Shown piece by piece: positions 45,610 to 56,335 of a stretch of DNA of 64,000 nt (within the stretch, counting starts at the first letter, position 1; every line of letters begins with the position of its first letter). Source of the stretch: Phocoena phocoena (taxonomy: Eukaryota > Chordata > Mammalia > Artiodactyla > Phocoenidae); contig NC_089222.1 of the NCBI RefSeq assembly GCF_963924675.1, positions 111,987,316 through 112,051,315 on the forward strand, read 5' to 3'. The translations under genes were made by a program, and so were the position numbers. The notes under the pieces were generated by a model that was not told the origin of the DNA, did no database searches, and was given only the letters and a program-made list of their open reading frames with translations.

Positions 45610-48600
45610 CTACATCTGTGTCTCAACTTCTGCCCTGCAACCTGGTTCATCTGTACCATTTTTCTAGTTTCCATATATATACGTTAATATGCGATATTTG
45701 TTTTTCTCTTTCTGACTTAACTTCACTCTGTATGGCAGTCTCTAGATTCATCCACGTCTCTACAAATGACCCAGTTTCGTTCCGTTTTATGGCTGAGTAA
45801 TATTCCACTGTATATATGTACCACATCTTCTTTATCTGTTCATCTGTCGATGGGCATTTAGGTTGCTTCCATGACCTGGCTATTGTAAATAGTGCTGCAA
45901 TGAACATTGGGGTGCATGTGTCTTTTTGAATTATGGTTTTCTCAGGTTATATGCCCAGTAGTGGGATTGCTGGGTCATATGGTAATTCTATTTTTAGTTT
46001 TATACCGAACCTCCATACTGTTCTCCATAGTGGCTGTATCAATTTACATTCCCACCAACAGTGCAAGAGGGTTCCCTTTTCTCCACACACTCTCCAGCAT
46101 TTGTTGTTTGTAGATTCTGATGATACCCATTCTAACTGGTGTGAGGTGATACCTCACTTTAGTTTTGATTTGCATTTCTCTAATGACTAGTGATGTTGAG
46201 CAACTTTTCATGTGCTTCTTGGCCATCTGTATATCCTCTTCGGAGAAATGTGTATTTAGGTCTTCTGCCCATTTTTTGATTGGGCTGTTTGTTTTTTTAC
46301 TATTGAACTGCATGAGCTGTTTATATATTTTGGAGATTAATCCTTTGTTGATTTGTTTGCAAATATTTTTTTCCCATTCTGAGGGTTGTCTTTTCATCTT
46401 GTTTGTAGTTTCCTTTGCTTTGCAAAAGCTTTTGATATTCATTAGGTCCCATTTGTTTATTTTTGTTTTTATTTCCATTACTCTAGAAGGTGGATCAAAA
46501 AAGATCTTGCTGGGATTTATGTCAAAGACTGTTCTTCCTGTTTTCCTCTAAGAGTTTTATAGTGTCCAGTCTTACATTTAGGTCTCTAATCCATTTTGAG
46601 TTTAGTTTTTTGTATGGTGTTTGGGAGTGTTCTAATTTCCTTCTTTAACATGTAGCTGTCCAGTTTCCCCAGCACCACTTATTGAAGAGACTGTCTTTTA
46701 TCCATTGTATATCCTTGCCTCCTTTGTCATAGATTAGTTGACCATAGGTGTGTGGGTTTATCTCTGGGCTTTCTATCCTGTTCCATTGATCTATATTTCT
46801 GTTTTTGTGCCAGTATCATATTGTCTTGATTACTGTAGCTTTGTAGTATAGTCTGAAGTCAGGGAGTCTGATTCCTCCAGCTCCGCTTTTTTCCCTCAAG
46901 ACTGCTTTGGCTATTCGGGGTCTTTTGTGCCTCCATACAAATTTTAAGACTTTTTGTTCTGGTTTTATAAATTTGATAGGGATTGCATTGAATCTGTAGA
47001 TTATTTTGGGTAGTATAGTCATTTTCATAGTATTGATTCTTCCAATCCAAGAACATGGTATATCTCTCCATCTGTTGGTATCATCTTTCATTTCTTTCAA
47101 CAGTGTCTTATAGCTTTCTGCATACAGGTCTTTTGTCTCCCTAGGAAGGTTTATTCCTAGGTATTTTATTCTTTTTGTTGCAATGGTAAATGGGAGTGTT
47201 TCCTTAATTTCTCTGTCAGACTTTTCATCATTAGTGTATAGGAATGCAAGAGATTTCTGTGCATTAATTTTTTATCCAGCAACTTTACCAAATTCATTGA
47301 TGAGCTCTAGTAGTTTTCTGTTGTCATCTTTAGGATTCTCTATGTATAGAATCATGTCATCTGCAAACAGTGACAGTTTTACTTCTTCTTTCCCAATTTG
47401 TATTCCTTTTATTTCTTTTTCTTCTCTGATTGCTGTGGCTCAGGCTTCCAAAACTATGTTGAATAATAGTGGTGAAAGTGGACATCCTTGTCTCATTCCT
47501 GATCTTAGAGGAAATGCTTTCAGTATTTCACCATTGAGAATGATGTTTGCTGTGGGTTTGTCGTATATGGCCTTTATTATGTTGAGATAGGTTCCCTGTA
47601 TGCCCACTTTCTGGAGATTTTTTATCATAAATAGGTGTTGAATTTTGTCAAAAGCTTTTTCTGCATTTATTTAGATGATCATATGGCTTTTATTCTTCAA
47701 TTTCTTAATATGGTGTATCACATTGATTGATTTGAATATATTGAGGAATCCTTGCATCCCTGGGATAAATCCCACTTGATCATGGTGTATGATCCTTTTA
47801 ATGTGTTGCTGCATTCTGTTTGCCAGTATTTGTTCAGGATTTTTGCATGTATATTCATCAGTGATATTGGTCTGTAAATTTCTTTTTTTATATCTTGGTC
47901 TGGCTTTGGTATCAGGGTAATGGTGGCCTCATAGAATGAGTTTGGGAATGTTCCTTCCTCTGCATTTTTTGGAAGAGTTTAAGAAGGATGGGTGTTAGCT
48001 CTTCTCTAAATGTTTGTTAGAATCACCTGTGAAGCCATCTGATCCTGGACTTTTGTTTGTTGGAAGATTTTTAATCACAGTTTCAATTTCATTGTTTGTG
48101 ATTGGTCTGTTCATATTTTCTATTTCTTCCTGGTTCAGTCTTGGAAGGTTATACCTTTCTAAGAATTTGTCCATTTCTTCCAGGTTGTCCATTTTATTGG
48201 CATAGAGTTGCTTGTAGTAGTCTCTTAGGATGCTTTGTAATTTTGCAGTATCTGTTGTAACTTCTCCTTTTTCATTTCTAATTTTATTGATTTGAGTCCT
48301 CTCCCTCTTTTTCTTGATGAGTCTGGCTAATGGTTTATCAATTTTGTTTATCTTCTCAAAGAACCAGGTTTTAGTTTTGTTGATCTTCGCTATTGTTTTC
48401 TTTGTTTCTGTTTCATTTATTTCTTCTCTGATCTTTATGATTTCTTTCCTTCTGCTAACTTTGGGTTTTGTTTGTTCTCCTTTCTCTAGCTCCTTTAGGT
48501 ATAAGGTTAGATTGTTTATTTGAGATTTTTCTTGTTTCTTGAGGTAGACTTGTGTAGCTATAAAATTCCCTGTTAGAACTGGTTTTGCTGCATCCCATAG

Positions 48601-49476
48601 CTTTTGGATTATCCTGTTTTCATTATCATTTCTCTCTAGGTGGTTTTTGATTTCCTCTTTGATTTCTTCAGTGATCTCTTGGTTATGTAGTAACGTATTG
48701 TTTAGCCTCCATGTGTTTGTGCTTTTATGTTTTTTTCCCTGTACTTGATTTCTAATCTCATAGCGCTTTTGTCAGAAAAGATGCTTGATAAGATTTCAAT
48801 TTTCTTAAATTTACTGAGGCTTGATTTGTGACACAATATGTGATCTCTCCTGGAGAGTATTCTGTGCGCACTTGAGAAGAAAGTGTAATCTGTTTTTGGA
48901 TGGAATGTCCTATGAATATCAAATCTATCTGATCTATTGTGTCATTTAAAGCATGTGTTTCCTTATTCATGATCTGTTTGGATGATCTGTCCATTGGTGT
49001 AAGTGAGGTGTTAAAGTCCCCCACTATTATTGTGTTAGTGTCAATTTCCTCTTTTATAGCTGTTAGCAGTTGCCTTATGTATTGAGGTGCTCCTACGTTG
49101 GGTGCATATATATTTATCATTGTTATATCTTCTTCTTGGATTGATCCCTTGATCATTATGTAGTGTCGTTCCTTGTCTCTTGGAACATTCTTTATTTTAA
49201 AGTCTGTTTTATCTGATATGAGTATTGCTACTCCAGCTTTATTTTGATTTCCATTTGCATGGAATATCTTTTTCTATCCCCTCACTATCCCCTCATCTTT
49301 TTCTATCCCTTCACTTTCAGTCTGTATGTGTTCCTAGGTCTGAAGTTGGTCTCTTGTAGACAGCATATATATGGGTCTTGTTTTTATGTCCATTCAGCAA
49401 GCCTGTGTCTTTTGGTTTGGGTATTTAATCCATTCACGTTTAAGGTAATTATCGATATGTATGTTCCTATGACCAT
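45610..49476 (-). pseudogene. L1-D ORF2 (endonuclease / reverse transcriptase), broken
   Basis: Starts at 49476 (ATG on the - strand), 58 nt after the ORF1 stop. The endonuclease region reads CCLQETNF with the catalytic Glu intact (49351-49353), unlike L1-B and L1-C. GDFNT is kept at about 49000-49015. The terminal endonuclease His position reads Lys (SDKSAMR). The RT box FADD is at 47356-47367. The C-terminal part (45647-45907) reads [18 protein letters not shown] and then YSAIKRNETGSFV, typical of the end of L1 ORF2. The frame is broken at many places by stops and indels. Extent is about 3.87 kb to the nominal stop. Confidence 0.88.
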
Positions 49477-49534
49477 TTTCTTAATTCTTTTGGGTTTGTT
49501 TTTGAAGGCCCTTTCCTTCTCTTCTGTTTCCCAC

Positions 49535-50653
49535 TTAGAGAAGTTTCTTTAGCATTTGTTGTAGAGCCGGTATGGTGGTGCTGAATTCTCTTAGCTTTAG
49601 CTTGTCTGTAAAGCTTTTGATTTCTCCATTGAATCTGAATGAGATCCTTGCTGAGTAGTCTTGGTTGTAGGTTCTCCCCTTTCATCACTTCAAGTATATC
49701 ATGCCACTCCCTTCTGGCTTGTAGAGTTTCTGCTGAGAAATCAGCTGTTAACCTTATGGAAGTTCCCTTGTATATTATTTGTCATTTTTCCCTTACTGCT
49801 TTCAGTAATTTTTCTTTGTCTGTAATTTTTTCCAATTTGACTACTATGTGTCTCGGTGTGTTTCTCCTTGGGTTTATCCTGTATGGGACTCTGCATGTCC
49901 TGGACTTGGGTGGCCATTTCCTTTCCCATGTTAGGGAAGTTTTCGACTCTAATCTTTTCAGATATTTTCTTGGGTCCTTGCTCTCCCTCCTCTTCTTCTG
50001 GGACCCCTATAATGCGAACATTGTTGTGTTTAATGTTGTCCCAGAGGTCTCTTAGGCTGTCTTCATTTCTTTTCATTCTTTTTTCTTTATTCTGTTCCAC
50101 AGCAGTGAATTCCAGCATTTTGTTCCAGGTCACTTATCCATTCTTCAGCCTCAGTGATTCTGCTATTGATTCCTTCTAGTGTATTTTTTTTTTTTTTTTT
50201 TTATGCGTTATGCGGGCCTCTCACTGTTGTGGCCTCTCCCGTTGCGGAGGACAGGCTCCGGACGCGCAGGCTCAGCGGCCATGGCTCACTGGCCCAGCCG
50301 CTCCGCGGCATGTGGGATCCTCCCAGACCGGGGCACGAACCCGTGTCCCCTGCATCGGCAGGCGGACTCTCAACCACTGCGCCACCAGGGAAGCCCTCTA
50401 GTGTATTTTTTATTTCAGTTATTGTGTTGTTCATCTCTGTTTGTTTGTTCTTTAATTCTTCTAGATCTTTGTTAAACATTTCTTGCATCTCCTCTAGCTT
50501 TGCCTCCTTTCTTTTTCCGAGGTCCTGGATTATCTTCACTATCACTATTCTGAATTCTTTTTCTGGAAGGTTGCCTTTCTCCACTTCATTTAGTTGTTTT
50601 TCTGGGGTTTTATCTTGTTCCTTCCTCTGGTATGTAGCCCTCTGCCTTTTCAT
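49535..50653 (-). pseudogene. L1-D ORF1, broken by a SINE
   Basis: The start at 50653 is followed by a charged N-terminus and a coiled-coil-like stretch (NKDLEELKNKQ). The frame then runs into a SINE at 50396-50187, adding about 60 SINE-coded residues before a stop. The remaining part (49741-50133 on the - strand) reads LWDNIKHNNVRIIGVPEEEE and FPNMGKE, the RNA-binding core. The natural stop is at 49535-49537. Without the SINE the ORF would be about 300 codons. Frameshifts also occur after the core. Confidence 0.88.
50187..50396 (-). mobile_element. CHR-type SINE inside L1-D ORF1 (SINE 4)
   Basis: A - strand SINE, so in the same sense as L1-D. A T run of about 18 lies on the left and the tRNA-like head gccaccagggaagcc on the right. 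Flanking repeats tctagtgtattttt at about 50175-50188 and 50397-50410 are perfect. Body very similar to SINE 1 with CpGs kept (gcggaggacaggctccggacgcgcagg), so it is younger than its L1 host. Confidence 0.95.
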
Positions 50654-51590
50654 CTTGTCTATGTTTCTTGCAGGATTTTAGCTCTTCTTACTTCTGCTGT
50701 CTGCCCTCTGTTGGATGAGGCTATCTAAAAGGTTTTGCAAGTTTCCTGATGGGAGGGACTGGTGGTGGGTAGAGCTGGCTGTTGTTCTGGTGGTCAGAGC
50801 TCAGTAAAACTTTAATTGGCTTGTCTGCTGATGGGTGGAGCTGGTTTCCCTCCCTGTTCGTTGTTTGGCCTGAGTCAACCCAACACTAGAGCCTTCCCTG
50901 GGCTCTTTGGTGGGGCTAATGGAGGACTCTGGGAGGGCTCATGCCAAGGAGTAATTCCCAGAACTTCTTCTGCCAGTGTCCTTGTCCTCACTGTGAGCCA
51001 CAGCCACCCCCACCTCTGCAGGAGACCCTCCAACACTGGCAGGCAGATCTGGTTCAGTCTCTTATGGGGTCACTGCTCCTTCCCCTGTGTCCCGATGCAC
51101 ACAGGACTTTATGTGTGCCCTCCAAGAGTGGAGTGTCTGTTTCCCCCAGTCCTGTCAGTCAAATCTTGTTAGCCTTCAAAGTCTGATTCTCTAGGAATTC
51201 CTCCTCCTGTTCCCGGACCCCCAGATTGTGAAGCCTGACGTGAGGCTCAGAACCTTCACTAAAGTGAGTGGACTTCTATGGTATAAGTGTTCTCCAGTTT
51301 GTGAATCACCCACCCAGCAGTTATGGGATTTGATTTTATTGTGATTGCTCCCCTCCTATCGTCTCACTGTGGCTTCTCCTTTGTCTTTGGATGTGGGGTG
51401 TCTTTTTTGGTGAGTTCCAGTGTCTTCCTGTCGATGATTGTTCAGCAGTTGGTGGTTATTCTGGTGTTCTTCCTGAGGAACATTTCTAATTCACTTTTGG
51501 TAGAGCAGAGAAAAATGATTTCACTGCTGCTCAGTGAAATAGGTAGCTTTTCCTTCTAGTAAATTCCCAGCCCCACCCTTTGCTCCCAGG
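50654..51590 (-). promoter_or_regulatory. L1-D 5'UTR
   Basis: About 0.94 kb on the - strand, with text such as ctctttggtggggctaatgg, gcaggagaccctccaacactgg and ttatgggatttgattttatt (given on the + strand). It is GC-rich but CpG-poor compared with the L1-B 5'UTR and shows no similarity to it by eye. It forms the promoter region of the lineage. Open frames through it are not conserved coding. Confidence 0.7.
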
Positions 51591-51650
51591 GCTCCTTTCT
51601 CATTTTCCTTTGGAAGACCTCTATGTGCATTTAAAAATATTAAATAAGGT

Positions 51651-51691
<41 letters not shown>

Positions 51692-51780
51692 TTCTTTTGT
51701 TAATCTTATATTAGTTTAATTCACAGGTTGAGCTATAGAACCTAAGAGTGTAGAAGGAGCTTTATCCTTCTCTAAAATAA
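51591..51780 (+). mobile_element. LTR, right part
   Basis: Resumes the LTR cut at 45438: gctcctttctcattttccttt, ggaagacctctatgtgcatt, a taaataagg polyadenylation-like signal (about 51640-51648), a TA microsatellite, then tttagtttaattcacaggttg and gaacctaagagtgtagaagg, typical of an LTR end and the flanking leader. It is in the same orientation as the left part. Confidence 0.6.
51653..51690. repeat. (TA)n microsatellite
   Basis: Alternating TA for about 36 bases starting at tatacatatat, inside the right half of the LTR just after the polyadenylation-like signal. Confidence 0.95.
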
Positions 51781-52084
51781 TCATGGAAAAAATACACAGA
51801 TTATAATATTTCCCCCTTTTTCTTAAAGTTATTTTACTCTACATATAGTTTTATGTTTTATAGTTTATAAAACTATAGTTTATAGTTGTTTTCTCTAATA
51901 GCTGTACATTGTCCAATTATATGAATGAACAATAACGTTTTCAACTTCTTGCTTTTGGATGTTTTGGTATTGTCAAGGTATTTCTTTTTTTGTTTTCTCT
52001 CTTATGACCAAGTTGGCCATGAACTTCCTTGAATGTACCTCTTTGCATAGGTGTGTGAATATAACTACATGCATTTCTTTTCTT
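51781..52084. other. Unassigned AT-rich sequence
   Basis: No supported feature. Contains short tandem phrases (ttataaaactatagtttatag) that look like local sequence slippage. Confidence 0.4.
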
Positions 52085-52525
52085 AATATCTTTACTGAAT
52101 ATAGTTATTTTCATAAAATGCACCTATTTTAAATGTATAAGTTCAGTGAGTTTTAGTAATGTATACAGTCATGCAAAGAACATGACAATTTACTATTAGA
52201 ATACTTGTATCACCTCTAAAAAGTGTCTATATCCCCTTTGCAGTCAGTTCCTGCACCCACTCAGCCCTAGACAACCATTTATCTGCTTCCTGTTGCTATA
52301 GAATTGCCTTTTCTAGGTGGTACACATAATAGAATCATGTAGCATGACTCTTGTTTTATCTGGCTTCTTTCCTTCATCATAATTATTCCTTTAAAATTTT
52401 GTTTTATTTTGAATAATTTTAGACTTGCAGAAAAGTTGCAGAATGGTATAGAATTCACATAGCTTCCTCTAATGTTAACAGCTTGCATGCCATAGTCCAA
52501 TTATCAAAACTATAAAATTAGCAGT
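52085..52525 (-). mobile_element. Old L1 3'UTR fragments (two)
   Basis: Two worn L1M-type 3'UTR blocks lie in tandem. The first, 52085-52375, matches the 'aaattcaccttttt...acagtcatgcaacc...caaccactaatc...tatctggcttctttc' pattern on the - strand. The second, 52385-52525 (attttagacttgcagaaaagttgcag, cttcctctaatgttaacagctt), repeats the text type of 16500-16690. Both are short and diverged. Confidence 0.65.
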
Positions 52526-53054
52526 AGAAGAGTGTTTTATTTTTACATGTATTGTACTTAATAGAAAGAACCAAAGCTAATTCAACATTCAAATGTATTT
52601 ATATCAGTAATTATGTTGTATGATCTTACAGAAAATTAGTGAATTATTGTTTAAATCATAGAAAAATAAATAGAGCAGTATTCATTAATTATCCCTGTTA
52701 TTGTCTTCTGCCAATATCCTGCTTGAAGTTTCTTTTTGCTGTTATTGTTTGTAATGTTTTCATTTTTGACTTAGAATAAGTATCTTTTTAAAAGAGTTCC
52801 TACCCAGACATTGATTTTTATTGTTAATTTTACTGTTTTCGTTATTATGTCTCAGACTCCAAAAAATTACATCTGTATATATGTAAATGTTTGTATGTAA
52901 GGTAAATGAAGTATGATGATTAATAAGTTAAATTCCATGCTTCCATATCCAGCTTAAAAAAGTAAAATATTACTTATAGAGATGTCTTCCCTTCTGTTCA
53001 TGTTTCCTGGTGCTTTCTATTGTCTCTTCACCGCAATGCTTTTTCACATCTTTT
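52526..53054. other. Unassigned AT-rich sequence
   Basis: No supported feature; may include more worn L1 text. It lies between L1M-type fragments. Confidence 0.4.
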
Positions 53055-53247
53055 AAATTTTTTTAAATTTATTTATTTATTTATTCTCCCAGTTTCATTG
53101 ACATAAAATGGACATACAGCACTATTGAAGTTTAAGGTTTACAGGATAATGATTTGACTTGCATGCATCATAAAATAATTACCATAGTAAGTTTAATGAA
53201 CATCCATCATCTCATATAGATGCAAAATAACAGAAAAAGAGGAAACA
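53055..53247 (-). mobile_element. Old L1 3'UTR, right part before L1-C
   Basis: Starts with an ATTT-rich tail (tttatttatttatttattc, 53077-53095) and continues with tcattgacataaaatggaca, caggataatgatttgac and gcaaaataacagaaaaaga. It is the 3' end of an old - strand L1, continuing at 60717 (ttccttgtgataagaattc). L1-C was inserted in it, in the segment reading acagaaaaaga. Confidence 0.75.
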
Positions 53248-55176
53248 GGGAGAAGATGGCAGAGGAGTAAGATATGGAGATAACCTTTCTCCACACAAAT
53301 ACATCTACATGTGGAACAATTCCTACAGAGAGCACCTACTGAACGCTGGCAGAAGACTTCAGACTTCCCAAAAGGCAAGACACTCTCCACATACATGGGT
53401 AGGACAAAAGAAGAAAGAAAAAACAGAGACAAAAGAATAGGTACGGGACCTGCAGTTTTGGGAGGGAGCTGTGAAGGAGGAAAAGTTTCCACACACTAGG
53501 AAGCCCCTTCACTGTCAGGGACAGGGTGAGGGGTGTGACCCGGGCAGGGGGAAGCTTTGGAGCCATGGATGAGAGTGCAGCAACAGGGCTGCAGAGGACA
53601 AAGTGGAGAGATTCCTGCACAGAGGATCACCAGCCACTCACCAGCCTGAGAGGCTTGTTTGCTCACCAGCGGGGGCTGGTGGGGGCTGGCAGCTGAGGTT
53701 CGGGCTTTGGAGGTCAGATCCCAGGAAGAGGACTGGGGTTGGCAGTGTGAACACAGCCTGAAGGGGGCTAGTGCACCACAGCTAGCTGGGAGGGAGTCCA
53801 GGAAAAAGTCTGGAACTGCCTAAGAGTCAAGAGACAATTTTTTCACGGTGTGTGAGGAGAGGAGATTCAGAACACCGCCTAAATGATCTCCACAGACACG
53901 CATGAGCTGCGGCTATCAGCGTGGACACCAGAGACGGGCATGAAATGCTAATGTTGTTGCTGCAGCCACCAAGAATCCTATGTGCAGGCACAGGTCACTA
54001 TCCACACCTCCTCTCCCGGGAGACTGTGTAGCCCGCCACTGCCAGGGTCCCATGATCCAGGGACAACTTCCTCGGGAGAATAAACAGCATGCCTCAGGCT
54101 GTTGCAACGTCGTGTTGGTCTCTGCTGCTGCAGGCTCGCCCCACATTCCGTACCCCCGCCCCCCAGCCTGAGTGAGCCAGAGCACCTGAATCAGCTGCTC
54201 CTTTAACCCCGTCCTATCTGAGCGAAGAACAAATGTCAGAGGGCGACCTACATGCAGATGCAGGGCCAAATCCAAAGCTGAACTCCAGGAACTGTGCAAA
54301 CAAAGAAGAGAAAGGGAAAATTTTCTCAGCAGCCTCAGGAGCAGCGGATTAAATCTCCACAATCAACTTGATGTATGCTGCATCTGTGGAATACATGAAT
54401 AGACACTGAATCATCCCAAAATTGAGGTGATGGACTTCAGGAGCAACTGTAGACTTGGGGTTTGCTGTATGCGACTGACTAGTTTCTGTTTTTATGTTTA
54501 TCTTAGTATATTTTTTTAGTGCTTCTTATCATTGGTGGATTGGTTTGGTAGCTCTCTTCTTTTTTTTATTACTTTTTATATTTTAATAAATTTATTTTAT
54601 CTTATTTTATTTATTTATTTATTTATTCCTTTCATTCTTTTTTTTTTCTCTCTTTTCTTCTGAACCGTGTGGCAGACAGAGTCTTGGTGCTCTGGCCGGG
54701 TGTCAGGCCTGAGCCTCTGTGGTGGGAGAGCCGAGTTCAGGACACTGGACCACCAGAGACATCCCAGCTCCAAGTAATATCAATAGGCAAGAGGTCTCCC
54801 AGAGATCTCCTTCTCAATGCTAAGACCCAGCTCCACTCAACAGGCAGCAAGCTCCAGTGCTGGACGCCCCATGCCAATCAACTAGCAAGACAGAGGCACA
54901 ACTACACCCATTAGCAGAATCATAAGAAGTTTATGATGCCTAAAATCATAAAAAGTTCACAGAGGCCACAAGACACACCACCGGACATGGTCCTGATCAC
55001 CAGAAAGACAAGATCCAGCCCCATCCACCAGAACACAGGCACCAGTCTGCTCCACCAGCAAGCCTACAAAACCCACTGAACTAACCTCACCAACTGGGGG
55101 CAGACACCAAAAACAATGGGAACCACAAACCTGCAGCCTGCAAAAAGGAGACCCCCAAAAAAGTAGGTTAAGCAAA
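53248..55176 (+). promoter_or_regulatory. L1-C 5'UTR
   Basis: Begins with gggagaagatggcagaggag. Homologous by eye to 30975-33096 over nearly its whole length. The pyrimidine tract of L1-B is represented by ATTT and T-rich sequence at 54540-54660. CpG losses are visible, for example agccatggatgagagtgcag where L1-B has agccgcggaggagaacgcag. Open frames here (53916-54362 on - and others) are not conserved. Confidence 0.8.
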
Positions 55177-56277
55177 ATGAGAAGACAGAGAAATATGCAG
55201 CAGATGAAAGAGCAAAGTAAAAACCCAACAGACAAAACAAATAAAGAGGAAATAGGCAGTCTGCCTGAAAAAGAATTCAGAGTAATGATAGTACACATGA
55301 TCCAAAATCTTGGAAATAGAATGGAGAAAATACAAGAAATGTTTAAAAGGACCTAAAAGAACTAAAGAGCAAACAAACAATGATGAACAACACAATAAGT
55401 GAAACTAAAAATTCTCTAGAAGGAATCAATAGCAGAATAACTGAGGCAAAAGAATGGAGAAGTGACCTGGAAGATAAAATAGTGGAAATAACTACCGCAG
55501 AGCAGAATAAAGAAAAAAGAATGAAAAGGACGGAGGACAGTCTCAGAGACTTCTGGGACAATATTAAATGCACCAACATTCGAATTATATGGGTACCAGA
55601 AGAAGAGAAAAAGAAAGGGACTGAGAAAATATTTGAAGAGATTATAGTTGAAAACTTCCCTAACGTGGGAAAACAAATAGTCAATCAAGTCCAGGAAGTG
55701 CACAGAGTCCCATACAAGATAAATCAAAGGAGAAAAACACCAAGACACATATTGATCAAACTATCAAAAATTAACTACAAAGAAAAAAATTTAAAGCAGT
55801 AGGGGATGGGTTTCCCTGGTGGTGCAGTGGTTGAGAGTCCGCCTGCCTATGCAGGGGATGTGGGATCGTGCCCCGGTACGGGAAGATCCCACATGCCATG
55901 GAGTGGCTGGGTCCATGAGCCATGGCCGCTGAGCCTGCACGTCCGGAGCCTGTGCTCTGCAACGGGAGAGGCCACAACAGTGAGAGGCCCGTGTACCACA
56001 CACACACAAAAAAAAAGCAGTAAGGGAAAAGCAACAAATAAGGGTCCCCAAAAGGTTAACAGCTGATCTTTCAGCAGAAACTCTGCAAGCCAGAAGAGAG
56101 AGGCAGGACATACTTAAAGTGTTGAAAGGGAAAAACCTACAACCATGATTACTCTATCCAGCAAGAATCCCATTCAGATTTGAGGGACAAATTAAAACCT
56201 TTACAGACAAGCAAAAGCTAAGAGAATTCAGAACCACTAAACAAGCTTTACAACAAATGCTAAAGGAACTTCTCTAG
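55177..56277 (+). pseudogene. L1-C ORF1, broken by a frameshift and a SINE
   Basis: Starts at 55177 with a charged N-terminus (MRRQRNMQQMKEQSK). A base change and loss at about 55347-55360 (tttaaaaggacctaaaagaac) shift the frame. The coiled-coil and RNA-binding core continue in another frame (55380-55802: ITEAKEWRSDLEDKI, IRIIWVPEEE, EEIIVENFPNVGK), ending at a stop just before the SINE. The C-terminal part resumes at about 56030 and ends at the natural TAG (56275-56277). Here the Gln that is mutated to a stop in L1-B is intact. Confidence 0.9.
55806..56014 (+). mobile_element. CHR-type SINE inside L1-C ORF1 (SINE 5)
   Basis: A + strand SINE with the tRNA-like head at the left (tttccctggtggtgcagtgg, 55811-55830) including A- and B-box-like text, and an A-rich tail with a CA patch at the right. 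The flanking repeat aaagcagtagggg (55793-55805) recurs as aaagcagtaaggg (56014-56026). More CpG-decayed than SINE 4 (gtccggagcc kept, but others are tg). Confidence 0.93.
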
Positions 56278-56335
56278 GCAGGAAACACAAGAGAAGGAAA
56301 AGATCTACAAAAAGAAACCCCAAACAAATAAGAAG

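Larger units (their letters stand above)
45439..51590 (-). mobile_element. Near-full-length L1 of a second lineage (L1-D)
   Basis: A - strand L1 of about 5.9 kb plus a nested SINE. From right to left: 5'UTR (about 50654-51590), ORF1 (50653-49535), a 58-nt spacer, ORF2 (49476-45610), 3'UTR and T run (about 45439-45450). Its 5'UTR and 3'UTR do not resemble those of L1-B and L1-C, though the ORFs clearly do. It sits in an LTR: the target text gctccttt...attttccttt occurs at 45413-45438 and 51591-51611, with small differences (an internal loss of about four bases). Both ORFs are degraded. Older than L1-B. Confidence 0.92.
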
